Notes under the pieces: generated by a model | What the model was told of the DNA's origin: nothing | What the model saw: the letters and a program-made list of their open reading frames with translations, nothing else | Database searches by the model: none | Made by a program: the position numbers and the translations under genes | Assembly: GCA_001544595.2 (NCBI GenBank) | Contig: FCOH02000001.1 | Span: 186,001-250,000, forward strand | DNA length: 64,000 nucleotides | Reading direction: 5' to 3' | Source: Caballeronia peredens | GTDB lineage: Bacteria; Pseudomonadota; Gammaproteobacteria; Burkholderiales; Burkholderiaceae | Part shown: one piece after another, positions 1 to 8,841 of the stretch | Position numbering within the stretch: position 1 is the stretch's first letter | How the letters are laid out: every line of letters begins with the position of its first letter

Positions 1-80
1 CGGATCGAGGCGTTTTTGTCGAATCGCACGCCGCCGTGCTCGCGGGGCGTGGCGGAACACGCGAATTAAACCTTGATATA

Positions 81-113
81 GGTTGACGCAACCATTGGGC
101 GGGGTAGTCAACC
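81..113. promoter_or_regulatory. Inverted repeat upstream of the AraC gene
   Basis: GGTTGAC at 81-87 is mirrored by GTCAACC at 107-113, giving 7-bp arms 19 bases apart about 100 bases before the AraC-family start. It could be an operator for that regulator. Only the symmetry is seen; binding is inferred. Confidence 0.3.
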
Positions 114-215
114 CTATGTACGGCTAGGCGGTTCGTTTCCGGTTGATTAACTTTGAGTCATCGCGGTGCCGGCTTTCCGGCCGGCCGCAAGACCCTAGCT
201 TCGGACGGAACAAAC

Positions 216-1163
216 ATGAACCTCAGCCTGCTGTCGCATTCCGAGACGCCGCCGCGCGTGCCCCTGATCGAACTCGAAGACCGATGGCGCAACCCCGGAC
301 CGGTCCTGCGGCAAGGCGCATCGGACATGCATGCGGCACCGATCGCCGTGTCGCGCTGGATGCATCACGGCGAAGCGCCGCTCGAAGCGACGAACGACGG
401 CAGCGGCACGTTTCACTGCATCAGCCTGAATCTGAAATGCGCGTCGCTGATCTTTCATCATGCCGGCCGCAAGCTTATCCATGGCCGCTTGCCCGCGGGC
501 GTCGTGCAGGTGACCGCGCCCGGTACGCGCGTTTCCGCGAGGTTCGAATCGGCGATGGACGTGCTGCATCTTTTCGTGCCGCAGCGAGTACTGGCCGAAT
601 GTCATGAAGATCTGTTTCAGCGTCCGCATGCGGGCGATATCGTGCTCGGCGATCCCAGGCTCATTCGCGATCCCGCGCTCGAACGTCTCGGTCAGGCGCT
701 CGCCGTCTGCAAGACAGAAGGCACGGCGCTCGGGCGCGTCTTCATCGACAGCGTGAGTCTCGCGATCGTGTCGCGGCTCGTCGCGCGTCATTTTTCAATG
801 CCGGCTGCGCGCGGACGTGAGCCTTCGGCGCTGCCGCAATGGCGCATCAATCGCGTGTCGGAATTCGTCGAGTCTCATCTGGCGGAGAACATCAGTCTCG
901 CGGATATCGCGGCGAGCACCGGTCTCACACGCATGCACTTCGCCGCGCAGTTCCGCCGCGCGACCGGCATGCGTCCGCATGAGTATCTGCTGCAGAAGCG
1001 CATCGAACGCGCGCAGGACCTGTTGCGCACATCGAAGCACAGCATTCTCGATGTCGCGTTCTCGTGCGGTTTCCGCTCGCAGGCGCATTTCACGACGGTT
1101 TTCAAGCGCCTCGTCGGCGCAACGCCGAAGTACTGGCAGACGACGGCGCTCGACGCAGCCTGA
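216..1163 (+). CDS. AraC-family transcriptional regulator
   Basis: Protein of 315 residues. The C-terminal third (about residues 208-310) is a double helix-turn-helix of the AraC type: 'ISLADIAASTGLTRMHFAAQ' is the first recognition unit, and 'ILDVAFSCGFRSQAHFTTVF' followed by KRLVGATPKYW is the second. The N-terminal 200 residues resemble a cupin-like effector domain but have no motif I can name. I chose the ATG at 216 because GGA lies just upstream and the 21 extra codons of the longer frame (from 153) look non-coding. The DUF3331 gene follows 41 bases later on the same strand and may be co-transcribed. The effector is unknown. Confidence 0.9.
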   Translation: MNLSLLSHSETPPRVPLIELEDRWRNPGPVLRQGASDMHAAPIAVSRWMHHGEAPLEATNDGSGTFHCISLNLKCASLIFHHAGRKLIHGRLPAGVVQVTAPGTRVSARFESAMDVLHLFVPQRVLAECHEDLFQRPHAGDIVLGDPRLIRDPALERLGQALAVCKTEGTALGRVFIDSVSLAIVSRLVARHFSMPAARGREPSALPQWRINRVSEFVESHLAENISLADIAASTGLTRMHFAAQFRRATGMRPHEYLLQKRIERAQDLLRTSKHSILDVAFSCGFRSQAHFTTVFKRLVGATPKYWQTTALDAA

Positions 1164-1204
1164 GCGCACGCATCGCAAGCAATCCTTCGACAAGGAGCTG
1201 AAAC

Positions 1205-1582
1205 ATGGCAGAAGCCGCTATCGCCCTCGATCCCTGGGCACAAACGATTTTCCAGTTGACGGCCTTGCATGAAGGCCCGGGCATCGACATGCCTTCTACA
1301 CGACGCCCGTTCTCACACGCAGGCGATGGCCGTGTCGCGGTCAAGCTGATCGAGCGTCCTTCGACCACGACGGCCACGATCGAATGGCGCGACTCGACAC
1401 GCTGCTGCTACGGCGATCAGGTTTGGCGGGCGATGCGCGCGCGCACCGCGGGCGTCTGCGCGATGAGCGGCAGCGCGATCAGTCCGGGCGATGCCGTCTA
1501 TGGACCGAATCCGCGGCCCGTTCCCTCCAACGCGGGCGCGATGATTCTTGCATCGGTGCTGGATCAGTTGACGCCCGCGTGA
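1205..1582 (+). CDS. DUF3331 domain protein
   Basis: Small soluble protein of 125 residues of a family known mainly from Burkholderiaceae (DUF3331). The conserved core is RPSTTTATIEWRD, then a Cys-Cys-Tyr-Gly segment, then GVCAMSG and I-x-x-GD-x-VY. The cysteine arrangement suggests a small zinc-knuckle-like fold, but this is inference. It has a clear RBS (AAGGAG, 1193-1198) and sits 41 bases after the AraC gene. A paralogue sharing the whole core is encoded at 16566-16958. Its stop is 10 bases from the convergent efflux operon. Function unknown. Confidence 0.85.
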   Translation: MAEAAIALDPWAQTIFQLTALHEGPGIDMPSTRRPFSHAGDGRVAVKLIERPSTTTATIEWRDSTRCCYGDQVWRAMRARTAGVCAMSGSAISPGDAVYGPNPRPVPSNAGAMILASVLDQLTPA

Positions 1583-1592
1583 CGCGCGATCT

Positions 1593-3131
1593 TCAGCGGC
1601 CGGCGATATTCCCGTCGAAGGTCGTTTCCCAACCGCCGCCGAGCGCCTTGCACAGCGAGATGAGATTCGCGGCGGCCGTCGCCTTGCTTTGTTCGAGATT
1701 GCTCTGCGCTTCGAGCAATTGCTTCTGCACGTTGAGCACGTCGAGATAATCGAGCGCGCCTGCTTTGTATCGTTGCCGCGCAATGCCGAGCGCCCGCTGA
1801 TTGAAGGCCACCACTGCGACGAGGCGGTCACGCCGATGCTGTTCGGCGTCGTAGACGACGAGTGCGTCGTCGACTTCGCGCCATGCATCGAGCACGGTGT
1901 GCTTGTAGACGATCGCGGCCTCTTCCTGTTGTGCTTCGCGCAGCTGCAAGGTGCCCTTGAGACGTCCACCCTCGAAGATCGGCAAGGTGATCGACGGTCC
2001 GACGACGAACTGCCCCGAAGCCCAGTCGGCGAGATTGGAGAGCTGGAGGCTCTGGAACCCGGCGCTGCCGTTGAGCGAAATGCGCGGATAGAAATCGGCC
2101 TTAGCCATGCCGATGGAAGCAGTCGCGGCGTGCAGTTGCGCCTCGGCCTTCTTGATGTCCGGGCGCCGCTGTACGAGTTCCGACGGAAACCCGATGGGCA
2201 CGTGCGGCGGCAACTTCGGCACGTCGGCCGCTTCGGAGAGCATTGCCTGCAGCGCGCCGGGCTGTTCGCCGAGCAACACGCCGATCGCGTTGATCGTGGT
2301 GCTGCGACGCGATTCGAGCGTCGGAATCAGGCTCTCGATCGTCTCCACTTGCGCGGCGGCATTGGCGACGTCGAGATCTGTCGTGACGCCTTCGCGCACG
2401 CGTATTTGCGTGAGCCGGAGCGCATCGCGGCCGATCTCGAGGTTTTGTCTCGCGATGTCGAGCAGCGATTGCGTATCCCGCAACTCGATGTAATCGCGCG
2501 CCAGTTCGGCCCGTGCCGACAACAGAACGGCGTTGCGATCTTCGTAGGAGGCTTCGGTCAGCGCGCTCGCGGCCTCGACGCCGCGTCGTGCGCGGCCCCA
2601 GATGTCGAGTTCCCACGATGCATCGAAACCGAACTGATACAGGTTATAGGCAGGCGATCCCTTCGAGCCCGGAATCGCCGTGACGCCGAGCGGCGCGTTG
2701 CCCGCCGCCGACTGCGGCTGGCTCTGCGACGGCGTGACGCCGAGCAGCGACAGAATGCCGTTCTCGCTGCCGCGCTCGCGGTTATACGATGCGGCGGCAT
2801 CCAGTGTCGGCAGTTCCGCGGCACCGGCCACGCGTTGCGTGGCACGGCTCTGGCGCAGGCGTGCCGAAGCCGCGGCGACATCGAGGTTCGCGCTCGCGAG
2901 TCGCTGCTCCAGCGCGTTCAGCACGGGGTCATTGAACAAGGTCCACCACTCGGGATTGAACTCGGCCTGCACGGCTTTGCTCGCTGCCTCCGCGGTACGG
3001 GTCTGCTCGAAGACATCCGGCGTGGCTGTCTTGGGATGCTCGAAGTCCGGTCCGAGCATGCAGCCCGTCATTGCGAAGCTCGCCAGTATCGCGAGCGCCA
3101 GTGCACTCAGGGAGGTTTCGCTCGCGTTCAT
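1593..3131 (-). CDS. Outer-membrane factor of efflux pump (NodT/OprM-type lipoprotein)
   Basis: Protein of 512 residues belonging to the TolC-like outer-membrane factors. A signal peptide ends in a lipobox (MTG-Cys24), followed by the typical MLGPDFEHP start of the mature OprM/NodT lipoproteins. Two homologous halves rich in long helices follow, with characteristic SYNRERG, GFDASWELDIWGR and FPSELVQRRPDIKKAEAQL segments. It would form the outer-membrane channel for the HlyD/MFS pair encoded just upstream. The start codon overlaps the stop of the HlyD gene by four bases (ATGA), so the three genes form one operon. The ATG at 3131 was chosen over the longer open frame because of this overlap and the signal peptide. 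Confidence 0.93.
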   Translation of the reverse strand: MNASETSLSALALAILASFAMTGCMLGPDFEHPKTATPDVFEQTRTAEAASKAVQAEFNPEWWTLFNDPVLNALEQRLASANLDVAAASARLRQSRATQRVAGAAELPTLDAAASYNRERGSENGILSLLGVTPSQSQPQSAAGNAPLGVTAIPGSKGSPAYNLYQFGFDASWELDIWGRARRGVEAASALTEASYEDRNAVLLSARAELARDYIELRDTQSLLDIARQNLEIGRDALRLTQIRVREGVTTDLDVANAAAQVETIESLIPTLESRRSTTINAIGVLLGEQPGALQAMLSEAADVPKLPPHVPIGFPSELVQRRPDIKKAEAQLHAATASIGMAKADFYPRISLNGSAGFQSLQLSNLADWASGQFVVGPSITLPIFEGGRLKGTLQLREAQQEEAAIVYKHTVLDAWREVDDALVVYDAEQHRRDRLVAVVAFNQRALGIARQRYKAGALDYLDVLNVQKQLLEAQSNLEQSKATAAANLISLCKALGGGWETTFDGNIAGR

Positions 3132-4204
3132 TTCGCATCGGCTCCTTGCGCAAGCTTTTCGCCATGGCGCCCGACGGCTACTTCCGCTTCGACGGAAAGC
3201 CCCACGCTCAACGCGGATGCAGCCTCCTGACCGGGATCGATGGTGATCTTGACCGGCACGCGCTGCACGACCTTCGTGAAGTTGCCGGTCGCGTTGTCGG
3301 GCGCGATGGGCGCGAAGCTCACGCCAGTCGCGGGCGCGAGACTGTCGACGCGGCCTTTGATCACGACACCCGGAAAGCTGTCGACCTTGATGCGCACGCT
3401 TTCGCCCGGCCGCATGTTGGTGATCTGGTTCTCCTGAAAGTTGGCGACGACGTACGCGTTCGAGAGCGGAACGATGGCGAGCACCGGCGCGCCGGGCGTC
3501 ACGAATGCGCCGACGCGCGCGGAACGCCGCCCGACCTTGCCGTCGACGGGCGCATGAATCTCCGTGTACGACAGATTGAGCCTGGCCTGTTCCAGCGCCG
3601 CTTCTGCGCGCGCCAGCGCACCTGCGGAGCGGTCGCGCTGGGTGCGCAGCACATCGAGGTTCTGCTCGGTCGTCTTCAATGCGGCGCGATCGTGCGCCTG
3701 TTGCGCGAGCTGCTGTGCAAGCGTGCTCGATGCGCGTTGATGTTCCTGCGTGGTGCCCGCGCCCGTCTCCGACAGGTTCTGATAGCGCGACGCATTCGCG
3801 CGTGCGAACTCGATCCCGGCATCGTCGGAGCGCAGCGTCGCGCGCGCCTGGTCGACGAGCGAAGGCTGGCGCGCGATCTCGGCATCGAAATTGGCGACGG
3901 AAGCGCGCGCGGCGGTCACGTCGGCCTGTGCACTCATCAATGCAGCGCGATAGTCGCGGTCGTCGATGCGCACGAGCAGCTGTCCCGCCTTGACCGATTG
4001 ATTGTCGTCGACCAGCACGTCGGAAATCTGACCGGCGATGCGCGGCGCGACGAGCGTGAAATCGGCCTGTACGTAGGCATCGTTGGTGGTCTGTGTCGAT
4101 GAATCGGAGAGAAGTCTCATGCACCCCCACACCACGCTGGCGAGTACGAGGACCAACGCCGCAATGCGAATGAGCTTGAGATTGGAACGGATGACGGTTG
4201 ACAT
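3128..4204 (-). CDS. HlyD/EmrA-family periplasmic adaptor
   Basis: Protein of 358 residues and membrane-fusion component of a tripartite drug efflux pump. One N-terminal transmembrane helix (about residues 11-28) anchors it in the inner membrane. The motif TNDAYVQADFTLVAPRIAGQI is the classic EmrA/HlyD beta-barrel entry. A long alpha-helical hairpin (about 75-200) follows, then a lipoyl-like half motif (IHAPVDGKVG) and a C-terminal barrel (VVANFQENQITNMRPGE). It lies 12 bases after the MFS gene and overlaps the outer-membrane gene. The substrate cannot be told from sequence; the EmrAB family exports hydrophobic drugs and fatty acids. Confidence 0.93.
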   Translation of the reverse strand: MSTVIRSNLKLIRIAALVLVLASVVWGCMRLLSDSSTQTTNDAYVQADFTLVAPRIAGQISDVLVDDNQSVKAGQLLVRIDDRDYRAALMSAQADVTAARASVANFDAEIARQPSLVDQARATLRSDDAGIEFARANASRYQNLSETGAGTTQEHQRASSTLAQQLAQQAHDRAALKTTEQNLDVLRTQRDRSAGALARAEAALEQARLNLSYTEIHAPVDGKVGRRSARVGAFVTPGAPVLAIVPLSNAYVVANFQENQITNMRPGESVRIKVDSFPGVVIKGRVDSLAPATGVSFAPIAPDNATGNFTKVVQRVPVKITIDPGQEAASALSVGLSVEAEVAVGRHGEKLAQGADAK

Positions 4205-4216
4205 GGATATCGTCCC

Positions 4217-5848
4217 TTAATGGGAAGGGGGCGGCGTAACGGTCCACGGCGGATAAATGCGCACAGGAAGCACCGGAACAAGGAGAAGAAGAGCGACGGC
4301 GACACACGCCATCACGCGGTATAAGTCCGCGGACATCAGCACCAGCGCCTGCTCGTGCACCCGATGCGCGAGTTCACCGATGCCATGGCCCGAGTCGATG
4401 CTCTGATTCGTCACGAGCGCACGATTGCCCAGTTGGTCGACGAGCATGTTCGAATGGAAGCGTTCGCGCGCGGTGCCGATTCCTTCGATAAGCGCCGTCG
4501 CGATGGCGGCGGCGAATGTCTTGATCGAGTTGAACATGGCTGAGGCGAAGGGGCCTTCGGTGGGAGGCAAACCTGTCGTGACGCCCATCAGGATGCCGAG
4601 AATGACCATCGGTTGCGCGGCGATCTGCAATGACTGAAGCCAGTAGAAATTTTCGCGGACCCATTCGGACGTGATGTAGCTTCCCATGACGCAAGTCGCG
4701 ATCATGAGGCACAGTCCGGTCGCGAGAATCCAGCGGAAATCGACGCGCTTGAGATTCAGCACGGCGGCCGTCAGGGGAAGCGTGATCAACAGCGGGATCG
4801 CGACGAGCAGCGACAACGGTGTGGTCTGCAGCGCGCGATACGTGTGAATTCTCGCGAGATACTGGCCCGGTATGGCCGCGACGCCGACCAGCAGAATCAC
4901 TGCGCCGACGAGCGTCGTCAGTCCGTGCGCGAAGTTTCTGCGCTCGAGCAACTGAAGCTTGAAGAACGGAAGCGGATGAAACCATTCGTTGACGAGAAAC
5001 GCCACGAGCAGCACAGAACCGCCGATGAACATCACGCGGATCAGTTCCGAATTCAGCCAGTCGAGACGATCGCCTTGCAGAAGGCCGATCACGAGCATCG
5101 CGACCGCGGGACATCCAGTGAGAAAGCCGGTCCAGTCGAAGGAACGAAAGCGTTCGAGTTTGAGCGCATCGGAAGGAAGGCCTTGCTGAATCATGATGCA
5201 ACTCAGCAGACCGAGCGGCACGATCTGCCAGAACGCCATTTTCCAGCTGACGTACTCGGTCCAGAGCGCCGCGAGCGGCGTGCCGAGCGCCGGGCCGAAG
5301 GTTGCCGTCATGGCGTAGCCGGCGAGGCCGTACAACTTGACCTTTGGCGGGAGATAGCGCAATGCGACGATGATCAGCATCGGCGGAAGGCAGCCGCCCG
5401 CGATGCCTTGCAGCACACGCAACGTATAAAGCGTCGGAAGATTCGGCGCGAACGGGCACAGGATGCCGAAGAACATCGTGGCGATCACGGCGCCGATCGT
5501 GAATCGCTTGAGCGTGAAGGTAATGCCGAACCAGGGCGCGAACACCATGGTCGCGACGTTGGCCGCCTCGAACAAGGTTGTGAGCCAGGTGCCGTCGTCA
5601 TGCCCGATCGACAGCGCGCCCTGAATGTCCGCCATGGCCAGCGCGGTGACCTGTTCGTTCAGGATGGCAAGCAACGAGGCAAGCAGCATCCCGATCAGAC
5701 CCATTGCAAGGCCGAGCGAAAGTCCGGCCTGTGGCGGCGCCGGTGAAGGCGCCGCTTTCTGCGGGGCAGCGGACGCCGGCGTCGGCGTCGGCGTCGGTTC
5801 GACCGTCGCAGCTTGCTGATCGGTGGTCGTGGAGTTGGCGGTTGTCAT
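4217..5848 (-). CDS. DHA2-family MFS drug exporter (EmrB-like)
   Basis: Protein of 543 residues with about 14 predicted membrane segments, as expected for DHA2 (14-TMS) antiporters. A proline- and alanine-rich cytoplasmic N-terminus of about 45 residues precedes the first helix (GLSLGLAMGLIGMLLASLLAI). The segment TWLTTLFEAANVATMVFAPWFG fits the start of the conserved TM2 region. It is the first gene of the efflux operon. The ATG at 5848 is preferred; an in-frame TTG at 5875 would add nine residues, and neither has a strong RBS. No regulator gene lies immediately next to it; the nearest candidate is the LysR gene at 7302. Confidence 0.92.
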   Translation of the reverse strand: MTTANSTTTDQQAATVEPTPTPTPASAAPQKAAPSPAPPQAGLSLGLAMGLIGMLLASLLAILNEQVTALAMADIQGALSIGHDDGTWLTTLFEAANVATMVFAPWFGITFTLKRFTIGAVIATMFFGILCPFAPNLPTLYTLRVLQGIAGGCLPPMLIIVALRYLPPKVKLYGLAGYAMTATFGPALGTPLAALWTEYVSWKMAFWQIVPLGLLSCIMIQQGLPSDALKLERFRSFDWTGFLTGCPAVAMLVIGLLQGDRLDWLNSELIRVMFIGGSVLLVAFLVNEWFHPLPFFKLQLLERRNFAHGLTTLVGAVILLVGVAAIPGQYLARIHTYRALQTTPLSLLVAIPLLITLPLTAAVLNLKRVDFRWILATGLCLMIATCVMGSYITSEWVRENFYWLQSLQIAAQPMVILGILMGVTTGLPPTEGPFASAMFNSIKTFAAAIATALIEGIGTARERFHSNMLVDQLGNRALVTNQSIDSGHGIGELAHRVHEQALVLMSADLYRVMACVAVALLLLVPVLPVRIYPPWTVTPPPSH

Positions 5849-6245
5849 TGGGGTTCGCTGGCTGCTCGTGTTCAATCAGGCATCGCATGGGGCCGTTACC
5901 AAGCCAGGCCGCGCGCGCTTCAAGGAATCGAGACCAGCTTTAAATTTAATCTTTGCACTCGACCGATTGCCGCGTCGCAACCACTTAACGGCTTAGGGAA
6001 TTCTAGAAGCGAGTGACACTTGATGTAGCTGAAACGAACCGCTTTTCAGGCCATTTCGTGCGCGAAATTTGCCAGGCGACGCCCTAAGGGCGCAGCTAAG
6101 CCGTAAAGGACTTTCGTGCTTCCGTTTGTCCAGGAAGGCATCGTTATTCTGGAATGCTTTGGAGTATAGTCGCGCCCAATTGAACTTGCAGTTGGCACGC
6201 TTGCCGCTACGGACGAGCGGCAAGCGAACTACGGTCACGATGTCA
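5849..6245. other. Intergenic region upstream of the efflux operon
   Basis: Nearly 400 bases with no convincing gene. It contains the presumed efflux-operon promoter region, an AT-rich TTTAAATTTAA stretch near 5939, a short GCCCTAAGGGC palindrome near 6078 and the hairpin described at 6200-6224. Confidence 0.5.
6200..6224 (-). terminator. Hairpin after the monooxygenase-like gene
   Basis: A perfect 9-bp stem, CTTGCCGCT (6200-6208) with AGCGGCAAG (6216-6224), and a 7-base loop. It lies 22 bases past the stop of the minus-strand gene at 6246. There is no T-run, so it may be a weak or Rho-assisted terminator, or an operator. Confidence 0.4.
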
Positions 6246-6920
6246 TTACGCGCTGCGCTGCACTTCCTCGAAGTATTGCGGTGCTTCGCGCCGGTCGAAC
6301 ATGCCATATTCACGGATCACGCGAATGTGGCGCAGGCGCACGTCGTCCGGAAGGGCTGCATTCCGTTCGAAGGCTTCTGCGGCTGCCTGATCGGGCCATG
6401 TCGCCACGACGATGACGTCTCCCGGCGCCATCAGCGCATCGAATGCGTCCCACGCGACAAGGCCGTGTGCATCTGTTTCGAGGCCGAGCGATTGCGCGAC
6501 GCCCCGCGCACCCGCCGCTTTCACCCAGTCCGGCGCGCGTTTCGCTTCGAAGAGCGTCACGGCCCGCCCCATGCCGGTTTCAGTGGCATCGAGACGCTGT
6601 TCCGACAAGACGTGTCCTTCCGGTACGCGCGTGTCGGCGACGATCTGCCCGATGCGCAAGCGGTAATCGGCAAATACCCTGTCCCGTGCTGCTTGCTGAA
6701 TCTTGTGATGCTTCGTCGTGGTACGCCAGCGCACCAGCGATTTCTCGTCGCGCCAGCTCGACAGCGAGAGCAGCCATCCTTCGCGGGTCAGGCTTGCGTA
6801 GCGGGTGTTGTCGATGAACCCGTCGATCTGTTCGAGCTCGGGCCGCAGCATCTTTGCCATGCCGAGATAGGCATCGAATTGATCGGGAATGGGATTGACT
6901 TCGAGCATTGCAGAGAACAT
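6246..6920 (-). CDS. Antibiotic-biosynthesis-monooxygenase-like (ABM) protein
   Basis: Protein of 224 residues. The segment LEQIDGFIDNTRYASLTREGWLLSLSSWRDEKSLVRWRTTTKHHKIQ is typical of the ABM dimeric alpha/beta-barrel fold (about residues 1-110). The C-terminal half (GDVIVVATWPDQAAAEAF) looks like a second, degenerate unit of the same fold. Such proteins include cofactor-free monooxygenases and heme-binding enzymes, so the reaction is not certain. It is encoded divergently from a LysR-family gene at 7302, which makes that regulator its likely controller. A start at 6908 (second Met) is also possible. Confidence 0.75.
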   Translation of the reverse strand: MFSAMLEVNPIPDQFDAYLGMAKMLRPELEQIDGFIDNTRYASLTREGWLLSLSSWRDEKSLVRWRTTTKHHKIQQAARDRVFADYRLRIGQIVADTRVPEGHVLSEQRLDATETGMGRAVTLFEAKRAPDWVKAAGARGVAQSLGLETDAHGLVAWDAFDALMAPGDVIVVATWPDQAAAEAFERNAALPDDVRLRHIRVIREYGMFDRREAPQYFEEVQRSA

Positions 6921-7301
6921 TGGGAGACTCTTTGGTTTAGTGCGCTATACGATGTGATATTGAAAAATCGCGTGTTGTGGTTTAGCGCTTGTTCACCACG
7001 ATGCGCCACGCGCGCCTTCAATTCATTGTCGGGGACAAGACGCCTTAGTTGAAGCTCGGGCAGCACGGGAATCGGGCCAATGAATGCGGCGCGTCGGCCA
7101 AGCGCATTCAGACGCGTCGCACGGACGATGTAGAGAATCGCAAGGAGAAGTTTTCATGCTGCGCGCCGGCGTGTTCGCTGCGGGCCAATTTGTCTTTGCC
7201 TTGGGCCATTCGAAGACACGGACCATCCAATTCGCAAACGTTCCGCCTAAACTCGCGGCTTGCGGCGTTGCACGCGGATCGACTAAGGTTTGGGAATTGG
7301 A
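6921..7301. promoter_or_regulatory. Divergent promoter region, ABM gene and LysR gene
   Basis: A 381-base spacer between divergently oriented genes. No gene in it is supported. The arrangement is the classic one for a LysR regulator and its target, so both promoters should be here. I could not single out a T-N11-A operator with confidence. Confidence 0.45.
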
Positions 7302-8249
7302 ATGGACAGATTGCGCGAGATGGAAGTCTATGTGGCCATCGTCGATCGCGGAAGTTTGACGGGCGCATCGGAGAAGCTGGGATTGTCGACTGCGGCGGTA
7401 TCGCGCGCGCTCAATTCGCTCGAAGCACGCGTCGGTGCTCAACTGCTCGCGCGCACCACGCGCTCCGTGCGGCCCACGGATGCGGGCGTCGCTTACCTCG
7501 AATCCTGCCGCAGAGTGCTCGACGCCATCACAGATGCTGAAACGAATATCGCGTCGTATCACGTCAATCCGGTCGGAACGCTGACCATCTCAGCGCCGGT
7601 TCTGTTTGGCCAGCGATTCGTGGCGCCGCTCGTGAACGCATTCGCGCTGCGCTATCCGGACGTTAGGATCAACGCCGTGTACGCCGACCGGACGACGCGA
7701 CTGCTCGAAGAGGGCGTCGATATCGCCATTCGCATCGGTCATCTCGGAGACTCGACGACCTTTGCCGTGCCACTCGGTTTCGTGCAGCGTCGGACCTACG
7801 CGTCGCCGGGTTATCTCGAAGCGCGCGGCGAACCCGTTCATCCGCGAGAGTTGACGCGTCACGATTGCGTGTCCTTCACGGGCGCGACGCATCCGCTCGA
7901 ATGGGTATTCAGGGAACAGGGCGCGAGACTGCCGGTGCGGCTTCAGCCGCGCATGATCGTCGATCTGGCGCCCGCTGCCGTTTCAGCGGCAATCGACGGA
8001 GTCGGCATCACGCAGTTGCTCTCTTATCAGGCGGCGCCCGAAGTGCTGGGCCGCAGGCTTCACGCTATCCTCACTGCGTTCGAGCCCGAGCCCGTCCCGG
8101 TGAATGTGCTTCATGTGGAGCGCCGGCGCGTGAGCGGCAAGGTGCGCGCTTTCCTGGAGTTCGTCACGGAGACCTTGCGTGAGAACGCGCATTTGCAGGG
8201 CGCGGATCGCGTCACCGGGAGCCGTAAGAACAAGGCATCGCGTAATTGA
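7302..8249 (+). CDS. LysR-family transcriptional regulator
   Basis: Protein of 315 residues. The N-terminal winged helix-turn-helix is clear: MDRLREMEVYVAIVDRGSLT, then AAVSRALNSLEARVGAQLLARTTRSV with the usual recognition helix. The substrate-binding-like effector domain runs from about residue 90 to 295 (GTLTISAPVLFGQRFVAPLV). The ATG at 7302 is chosen over the upstream TTG at 7290 because MDRLREME is the normal LysR start. It is divergent from the ABM-like gene and convergent with mug. The effector is unknown. Confidence 0.93.
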   Translation: MDRLREMEVYVAIVDRGSLTGASEKLGLSTAAVSRALNSLEARVGAQLLARTTRSVRPTDAGVAYLESCRRVLDAITDAETNIASYHVNPVGTLTISAPVLFGQRFVAPLVNAFALRYPDVRINAVYADRTTRLLEEGVDIAIRIGHLGDSTTFAVPLGFVQRRTYASPGYLEARGEPVHPRELTRHDCVSFTGATHPLEWVFREQGARLPVRLQPRMIVDLAPAAVSAAIDGVGITQLLSYQAAPEVLGRRLHAILTAFEPEPVPVNVLHVERRRVSGKVRAFLEFVTETLRENAHLQGADRVTGSRKNKASRN

Positions 8250-8253
8250 AAGA

Positions 8254-8841
8254 TCAGCTCTCTTCAGGCAATGCAGCCGTGATTCGAAGCTCGCGATAGG
8301 CGGTCACGAGCGCATCGAGGCCGAATGATCGATTCAGACCGCTCGGGTTGGGCAAGACCCACGCACGGGCGCCGCCGAAACGCTCTGTTTGCGGACCCCA
8401 CTCGATGTTCCTCCTGCCGGTGATTGCGGACAGCGCCATCTTGCCCAGAAAGGCAATGAATTGGGGCGCATGGCGTTCGATCTTTTGTTCGAATGCCGAC
8501 GCTGCCGCTTTGATTTCCAGCGGCGTCAACTGATCCGCGCGTGCAGTCGGGCGCGATACCGCGGTCGTGAGTCCGCATCCGTATCGAAGGAAGGTTTGAT
8601 CTTCTTCGGGGCAAAGCTGGACCGGTGTGAACCCGGACAGATGAATCACTCGCCAGAAGCGGTTGTTTCGCCCCGCGAAGTGGTGGCCCGTCGATGCCGC
8701 CATCATGCCGGGATTGATCCCGCAGAAGATCACCGACAGATGCGGCCCGAGAATATCCGGCAGGGATTGCGCGGCCGGCAGGTCGTTAGTCGATTTCGGC
8801 AAGTTCTTCCTGCTCGATACATTCATCGATGTCGAAATCAA
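8254..8841 (-). CDS. mug: G/U mismatch-specific DNA glycosylase
   Basis: Protein of 195 residues of the uracil-DNA glycosylase superfamily, Mug/TDG branch, which excises uracil and thymine-derived lesions from mismatches. The active-site motif FCGINPGMMAASTGHHFAG (near residues 39-57) is the Mug form G-I-N-P-G. The C-terminal motif VLPNPSGLNRSF carries the intercalation loop (N-P-S-G). The gene starts inside the end of the upstream GlxA-like gene (about 56 bases overlap if the ATG at 8841 is used, 41 if the ATG at 8826), implying translational coupling. The first 20 residues are non-conserved, so the start is uncertain. Confidence 0.9.
   Translation of the reverse strand: MISTSMNVSSRKNLPKSTNDLPAAQSLPDILGPHLSVIFCGINPGMMAASTGHHFAGRNNRFWRVIHLSGFTPVQLCPEEDQTFLRYGCGLTTAVSRPTARADQLTPLEIKAAASAFEQKIERHAPQFIAFLGKMALSAITGRRNIEWGPQTERFGGARAWVLPNPSGLNRSFGLDALVTAYRELRITAALPEES

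Noticed and set aside
1..69. Open frame from the left edge ending at TAA 67-69
   Set aside because: Codon use would fit a gene end, but only 22 codons are visible and no family is recognisable, so it cannot be supported.
3071..4102. Long plus-strand open frame over the HlyD gene, and similar long frames opposite sucA, ilvB, cioA and the giant kinase
   Set aside because: High G+C makes long open frames on the opposite strand. They show arginine-rich composition without domains, while the genes on the other strand have complete motifs.
6191..6206. TGGCACGCTTGC near 6193 as a sigma-54 promoter
   Set aside because: GG and GC are too close together for RpoN, and it lies within the hairpin after the monooxygenase-like gene.
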